Assembly (NCBI GenBank): GCA_024511395.1
Contig: JANELJ010000064.1
Location: 1 to 9,148 of the forward strand
Length of the DNA stretch: 9,148 nucleotides
From: Gammaproteobacteria bacterium
GTDB taxonomy: Bacteria > Pseudomonadota > Gammaproteobacteria > GRL18
Direction of reading: 5' to 3'
Position numbers and translations under genes: made by a program
In this document: one piece after another, positions 5,244 through 9,148 of the stretch
Position numbering within the stretch: position 1 is the first letter of the stretch
Layout of the letters: every line of letters starts with the position of its first letter
The notes under the pieces: model-generated
What the model was told of the DNA's origin: nothing
What the model saw: only the letters and a program-made list of their open reading frames with translations
Database searches by the model: none

Positions 5244-7568
5244 TTAAACTGACGGATTATTAGTACGTAAGTACTTACTTGCTTTAATCATATTACTTAA
5301 CGCCGGCCTGACCTCGTACCACTGACGGGTTTTAAGTCCGCAGTCAGGATTGACCCAGAGGCGTTCTACCGGTATCCTGATACTGGCTTTAAGCAGCAGA
5401 TCCACCATAGCATCCACATCCGGTATATTGGGTGAGTGGATATCATAAACCCCCGGACCAATCTCATTGGGATACTGAAACTCATCAAACACATCCAGTA
5501 ATTCCATATCTGAGCGGGAGGTTTCAATAGTGATCACATCAGCATCCATCCCGGCTATGGCTTCAATAATGTCATTAAATTCTGAATAGCACATATGGGT
5601 ATGGATCTGCGTTCCATCTTTAACCCCGTTAGCCGCGATGCGAAATGCCCTGATGGCCCAGTCCAGATAATCCTGCCACTGCGAACGGCGTAAAGGCAAA
5701 CCTTCGCGAAGAGCAGCTTCATCTATCTGGATAATACCGATACCAGCCTGTTCCAAATCCAGCACCTCATCACGGATGGCCAGAGCAATCTGATAAGCGG
5801 TTTGCAAACGGGGTTGATCATCCCGCACAAACGACCAGTTCAGGATAGTAACCGGCCCGGTTAACATACCTTTTACAGGCTTATCGGTTAATGACTGGGC
5901 ATATTGAATCCATGCTACGGTCATAGGCCGCTCTCTGGAAATATCTCCATATAAGATGGGCGGTTTTACACAACGGGAACCATAAGACTGTACCCAACCG
6001 TAACGACTAAAGGCATAACCTTCAAGTTGTTCACCAAAATATTCCACCATATCATTACGCTCAGCTTCACCGTGTACCAGCACATCCAGACCAAGCCGTT
6101 CCTGTTCGTTAATACTGCGCTGAATTTCCTGCTGGAGGTTTTGTTGGTATTCAGTTTCAGAACAATGACCCTCCCGATACTGTTTTCTTATCCGGCGTAT
6201 TTCTGCTGTTTGCGGAAATGAACCTATAGTGGTAGTTGGGAACAGGGGCAGCTTAAAACGTTGTTTATGCAGTTCAGCACGCACTTTATAATCTGATTGC
6301 CTGTTAGCCATATCTTCAGTTATAGCCGCAACACGCTTTTTAACCTGTGCATTATGAACCCGTTCAGACCGCTTCCGTGACCGGATACAGTGCAGATTTT
6401 CTTCAATCTCATTAAAAATGCTATCAATACCGTTAGTCAAAGCCTGTTTAATAATGTTCAGTTCTTCAAGTTTCTGTACCGCAAAAGACAACCAGCTTTT
6501 TATTTCCTCATCCAGCTCTGTCTCACTATCCAGATCAACAGGCACGTGTAATAAGGAGCATGAGGGTGCCAGCCATAAGCGCTCCTGAAGGCGCTCATAA
6601 ACCGGCTCCAGCCAGTTGATAATACGCTTTAAATCCGACTTCCAGATATTCCGGCCATTAATAATACCCAAGGACAGAATCCGGGAAGCTGGCAGCCAGT
6701 CAAGTACCCGAGCGACTTCCTGTTCATTATCCACAGCATTAATATGCAGGCCGTTAACCGGCAGTTCACAGGCAATCTGTAGATTTTCCTGTAGCTGACC
6801 AAAATAAGTCGTTAGCAACAGCTTAACCGGAGACATTTGCAAACAATAATAGGCCACTCTTAAAGCATGCTGCCAGGGCTCTGATAATTCAGTCACCAGA
6901 ATGGGTTCATCTATCTGTACCCATTCAATACCCTGTTCAGCCAATAATGTTAATAACTCACCATAGACATTCAACAGGGATTCCAGAAGCTCCAGCCTGT
7001 CAGTATTATCTTTGGACTTACCCAGCCATAAATAAGTCACCGGACCAATAACAACAGGCTTAACAGGCAAATTAAGTACTTTAGCCTGCTTGACCTGTGC
7101 CAGTAAACGTTCCGGATTAAGTGAAAAATGACTGTCTGCTGTAAACTCCGGTACAATATAATGATAATTGGTATCAAACCATTTGGTCATTTCACCAGCA
7201 CTTAAATCATCATCATTACTCAAGGACTGGCCGCAGCCACATGCAGCTTTATGTACTGACTGTCCTCTGGCAATGGTAAAATACTGATCCAGCTCATTAG
7301 CGTTATTAAACGCCGTACTGGTTTTAAAGCGCTGTGGAATATTACCCACTAGAAAACTGGTATCCAGTACCTGATCATAAAAAGAAAAATCTCCTGCGGG
7401 TAGCCAGTCCAGTTGTTTCTGCTGCTGCCAGTGTTTTGCTCTTAAGTCAGCTCCGCTCTGTTCAAATTCGGCCTGGGAACTATTGCCCTGCCAGTAAGAT
7501 TCCAGAGCAAACTTCAGTTCACGTTGTTTTCCAATTCTTGGAAATCCCAGATTATGTATTGTCGGCAT
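5244..7568 (-). CDS. metE: Cobalamin-independent methionine synthase MetE
   Basis: MetE transfers the methyl group of 5-methyltetrahydropteroyl-triglutamate to homocysteine to form methionine, without vitamin B12, in the cytoplasm. I place the start at the ATG 7566-7568 ([19 protein letters not shown]), which has GGGAG seven bases upstream and matches the family N-terminus; the frame extends 20 codons further without support. The protein has 774 residues, against 753 for E. coli MetE. The zinc ligands are His658, Cys660, Glu682 and Cys743, each exactly 17 residues after E. coli His641, Cys643, Glu665 and Cys726. Both barrels are complete: N-terminal part 1 to about 390, catalytic C-terminal part from about 430 ([12 protein letters not shown]). 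No damage is visible. The gene is divergent from metR, its expected activator, and sits inside an IS630-flanked segment. Confidence 0.97.
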   Translation of the reverse strand: MPTIHNLGFPRIGKQRELKFALESYWQGNSSQAEFEQSGADLRAKHWQQQKQLDWLPAGDFSFYDQVLDTSFLVGNIPQRFKTSTAFNNANELDQYFTIARGQSVHKAACGCGQSLSNDDDLSAGEMTKWFDTNYHYIVPEFTADSHFSLNPERLLAQVKQAKVLNLPVKPVVIGPVTYLWLGKSKDNTDRLELLESLLNVYGELLTLLAEQGIEWVQIDEPILVTELSEPWQHALRVAYYCLQMSPVKLLLTTYFGQLQENLQIACELPVNGLHINAVDNEQEVARVLDWLPASRILSLGIINGRNIWKSDLKRIINWLEPVYERLQERLWLAPSCSLLHVPVDLDSETELDEEIKSWLSFAVQKLEELNIIKQALTNGIDSIFNEIEENLHCIRSRKRSERVHNAQVKKRVAAITEDMANRQSDYKVRAELHKQRFKLPLFPTTTIGSFPQTAEIRRIRKQYREGHCSETEYQQNLQQEIQRSINEQERLGLDVLVHGEAERNDMVEYFGEQLEGYAFSRYGWVQSYGSRCVKPPILYGDISRERPMTVAWIQYAQSLTDKPVKGMLTGPVTILNWSFVRDDQPRLQTAYQIALAIRDEVLDLEQAGIGIIQIDEAALREGLPLRRSQWQDYLDWAIRAFRIAANGVKDGTQIHTHMCYSEFNDIIEAIAGMDADVITIETSRSDMELLDVFDEFQYPNEIGPGVYDIHSPNIPDVDAMVDLLLKASIRIPVERLWVNPDCGLKTRQWYEVRPALSNMIKASKYLRTNNPSV

Positions 7569-7602
7569 TATTATTCTCCCTGTGAAATAGTTAATACCGA
7601 CT

Positions 7603-7608
7603 ATTATA
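7603..7608 (-). promoter_or_regulatory. Probable metE -10 box
   Basis: The minus strand carries a perfect TATAAT, 34 bases upstream of the metE ATG. No good -35 is found at 16-18 bases (TTTTTG/TTTTGT), which fits a promoter depending on an activator such as MetR. The call is by motif only. Confidence 0.5.
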
Positions 7609-7651
7609 TTGAAATTATTTATGAACAAAAATGATGTTTTTTATTAAAATA

Positions 7652-7666
7652 ATGAGCATTTCTCAT
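7652..7666. promoter_or_regulatory. Probable MetR operator in the metE-metR intergenic region
   Basis: ATGAGCATTTCTCAT is a perfect dyad with 5-bp arms and a 5-base centre. It contains the T-N11-A core expected for LysR-type regulators and has the spacing of the MetR consensus TGAA-N5-TTCA, differing by A-to-G and the matching T-to-C change. It lies about 45 bases upstream of the metE -10 box and 30 bases before the metR start, so it could serve MetE activation and MetR autoregulation at once. Confidence 0.55.
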
Positions 7667-7695
7667 ACAAATCCATTACTATTTAAAAGCAGAAT

Positions 7696-8583
7696 ATGAT
7701 AGAAAACAGTCACCTTAAAATTATTCAGGCTCTGCATTATAACGGCACCCTGACAGAAGCAGCCAATACCCTGTGTCTGACCCAGTCTGCACTGTCACAC
7801 CAGATCCGTTATCTAGAAAAAAAACTGGAGATTAAATTATGGGAAAAAGACGGTCGAAATATTCGTCTGACCCGAGCCGGTGAATTATTACTACAGACGG
7901 CTCAACAGGTTCTGCCGATACTGGAACAGGCAGAAAAAACCCTGCAAGCCTACGCCAGTGGACAGCAGGGCTATCTGCGTATTGGTGTAGAATGTTACCC
8001 CTGTTATGAATGGCTGACCCGAATCATCGGACAGTTTATACAGCAAATGCCTGATATTAATATTGATATTATCAATAAATTTCAGTTTACCGGTCTGGAA
8101 GGTCTGTTAAATTATCATGTGGATGTTTTAATTACCCCTGATCCGGTAAAAAAGTCCGGTATTATTTATATCCCGTTACTGGACTATGAACTGGTGCTGG
8201 TCACGGCACTGGAACATCCTCTGGCAGAATATCAATACATTAAGCCGGAACACCTAGTTGATCAGAGCCTGCTCACCTTTCCCGTTGCCCTGGAGCGGCT
8301 GGATATTTTAAATCATTTTTTACGACCGTCTCATATAGAACCTGCCAGCCTTCAGTTTATAGAGTCCCTGGACATTATGCTCAAGCTCACTGAAGTCCAG
8401 CGCGGAGTCTGTGTGCTGCCACAATGGCTGGCAGATAATAAAAATACCAAAAACAAACTAACTACTATAGCCATCAGTAAAAAAGGTCTGCATAAGCAGT
8501 TATTTCTGGCCATGAGAGAAAAGGACCAAGATATTAACTATATTAAAAGATTTATCAACATCGGCCAGTCAGTAAAAATATAA
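7696..8583 (+). CDS. metR: LysR-type activator of methionine genes MetR
   Basis: MetR activates metE and related methionine genes with homocysteine as co-inducer. The protein has 295 residues, normal for the family. The N-terminal winged helix-turn-helix spans roughly residues 1-60 (GTLTEAANTLCLTQSALSHQIRYLEKKL), followed by the linker helix and the effector-binding domain from about 92 (YLRIGVECYPCYEWL, where MetR proteins carry VEC-x-x-C), with a late PQWL motif as in other MetR proteins. The start ATG has only a weak ribosome site (AGCAGA). It is divergent from metE with a 127-base shared control region. The stop at 8581-8583 is one base from the IS630 55-bp end, so the insertion border left the gene just complete; no terminator remains between them. 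Confidence 0.93.
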   Translation: MIENSHLKIIQALHYNGTLTEAANTLCLTQSALSHQIRYLEKKLEIKLWEKDGRNIRLTRAGELLLQTAQQVLPILEQAEKTLQAYASGQQGYLRIGVECYPCYEWLTRIIGQFIQQMPDINIDIINKFQFTGLEGLLNYHVDVLITPDPVKKSGIIYIPLLDYELVLVTALEHPLAEYQYIKPEHLVDQSLLTFPVALERLDILNHFLRPSHIEPASLQFIESLDIMLKLTEVQRGVCVLPQWLADNKNTKNKLTTIAISKKGLHKQLFLAMREKDQDINYIKRFINIGQSVKI

Positions 8584-8584
8584 A

Positions 8585-8639
8585 CTGATCCTAAAAGGTG
8601 TCCACCCCTATAACCTTTTCTGTTGAATTTCAGAGCCAG
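8585..8639 (-). repeat. IS630 right end, 55 bp, inverted right copy
   Basis: This is an exact reverse complement of 4996-5050, including the last codons of the IS630 transposase read on the minus strand. Nothing more of the element follows: at 8640 the sequence changes to a PAPS-reductase-like gene. The end points inward, towards metR. Confidence 0.95.
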
Positions 8640-8869
8640 TACAGTACGATGAGGTTCAAACACCTCATATTTCGCACGAGCGACACTTTCCTGTGCCCAT
8701 TCGCCTGTTACAACCAGGTAACGACCTTTCGTAAATCGCTCCTGAGAGGTTATCAGACGGGTGCCCAACGTCCCCCGAATACCACCGGTTTTATGAAATT
8801 GAAAATGCTCATTCTGATACCAGATAGCTCCGGTACGTTGTTCATCACGCAACATTTCACGCTCAAAAC
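8640..8869 (-). pseudogene. Internal fragment of an ICE-type PAPS reductase-like (adenine nucleotide alpha-hydrolase) gene
   Basis: On the minus strand the frame reads FEREMLRDEQRTGAIWYQNE, then KTGGIRGTLGTR, then LITSQERFTKGRYLVVTGEW and AQESVARAKYEVFEPHRT. The family, phosphoadenosine phosphosulfate reductase-like proteins common on ICEs, shows GGFEREMLR..., then LVVTGERxEESxxRAxY...FEPHR in this order. Two oddities are visible: the expected segment with the WCSxxLK cysteine motif between GTR and LITSQ appears to be missing, an in-frame internal deletion, and the usual GER is GEW. The N-terminus is cut by the IS66 end at 8870 and the C-terminus by the IS630 remnant at 8639. The gene is dead. 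The function of intact relatives on mobile elements is not established; sulfur or nucleotide chemistry is only inferred from the fold. Confidence 0.65.
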
Positions 8870-9148
8870 GTAAGCGCCCAATAATCCCACCTACCCCCAC
8901 CCCTTAAAATCCTTCAAACTATTACTTTTTATAATTTCATAATCATAAAAGGTAACCCTATGCCCCACGAACGAGATGAAGAAATGCGCACCCACCTACA
9001 GGCCTGGCAGTCCAGCGGCCTGACCCGGAAGCAATACTGTCAGCAGCACAACCTTAAAACCCATATGTTCAGTTACTACAAAGCCAAATTTCTGAGGCAG
9101 TCAGATGATAGTGAGAGCTTAATACCGGTGCAGGTTGTTCAGGATAAG
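8870..9148 (+). mobile_element. IS66-family insertion sequence, left end (continues beyond window)
   Basis: The element begins with GTAAGCGCCC at 8870, the typical IS66-family terminal repeat start (GTAAGCG), and contains the first accessory gene tnpA from 8960. It interrupts the PAPS-reductase-like frame. IS66 elements usually make 8-bp target duplications; the left copy would be CTCAAAAC (8862-8869), and the right copy lies outside the window. Confidence 0.8.
8960..9148 (+). CDS. tnpA: IS66 accessory protein TnpA (3' part outside window)
   Basis: The first 63 codons are visible. The ATG at 8960-8962 follows AAAGGTAACCCT, with AAGG as ribosome site. Residues 5-44 (RDEEMRTHLQAWQSSGLTRK followed by QYCQQHNLKTHMFSYYKAKF) are the recognisable TnpA helix-turn-helix of IS66 elements: W-x-x-SGL-(S/T)-x-x-x-YC-x-x-H-x-(L/I)-x-x-x-x-F-x-x-(W/Y). 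The protein probably binds the element's ends or assists the TnpC transposase; TnpB and TnpC should follow to the right. No damage is seen in the visible part, so this may be the only intact insertion sequence here. Confidence 0.85.
   Translation, partial: MPHERDEEMRTHLQAWQSSGLTRKQYCQQHNLKTHMFSYYKAKFLRQSDDSESLIPVQVVQDK

Noticed and set aside
7569..7628. 20-codon N-terminal extension of metE
   Set aside because: It overlaps the TATAAT box, lacks a ribosome site and does not match the family, whereas the ATG at 7566-7568 does.
8538..8900. Minus-strand 120-residue gene spanning metR end, IS630 end and IS66 end
   Set aside because: The frame is a chimera: IS66 terminal repeat, PAPS-reductase-like fragment, IS630 remnant and antisense of metR.

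Overview
The window looks like a scarred accessory region (integrative-element or genomic-island type) of a moderately AT-rich gammaproteobacterium. That assignment rests on the divergent metE/metR pair, a TrkH tail, Shine-Dalgarno motifs of GGAG/AAGGAG type, IS630/IS66/IS4-like insertion sequences, and DUF3275 and DUF6094 genes that are typical of proteobacterial ICEs. I cannot name the species.

Layout. (1) 1-1049, minus: the 5' part of a type I restriction-modification methyltransferase gene (hsdM) that runs off the left edge. (2) 1157-1615, plus: the C-terminal remnant of an IS4-type DDE transposase. (3) 1680-4260, minus: an ICE-like cluster read right to left, consisting of a DUF3275 gene, a DUF6094 adenine-methyltransferase-like gene, an 81-residue unknown protein translationally coupled to it, and a small SAM-methyltransferase-like gene. 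Three of these genes are preceded by a hairpin plus T-run directly before the ribosome binding site. The DUF3275 gene carries one in-frame stop and the DUF6094 gene two, while the reading frames are otherwise intact. GATC is about four times denser here than elsewhere in the window. (4) 4335-4550: non-coding, with several dyads including a boxA-like motif next to a hairpin. (5) about 4530-5050, plus: the decayed 3' part of an IS630-family element. (6) 5052-8583: a chromosomal-type segment with the last 45 codons of trkH, convergent metE (B12-independent methionine synthase) and divergent metR (its LysR activator). (7) 8585-8639: a perfect 55-bp inverted copy of the IS630 right end. (8) 8640-8869, minus: an internal fragment of a PAPS-reductase-like gene. 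(9) 8870-9148: the left end of an IS66 element with the start of its tnpA.

Taken together, a methionine-synthesis segment (trkH tail, metE, metR) sits between two inward-facing identical IS630 ends, and both outer flanks consist of ICE-type genes. The simplest reading is IS-mediated capture or rearrangement that placed metE-metR inside an integrative element which is now decaying by nonsense mutation and IS insertion. metE and metR themselves look intact, with all four zinc-site residues of MetE present and a MetR-type operator between them.
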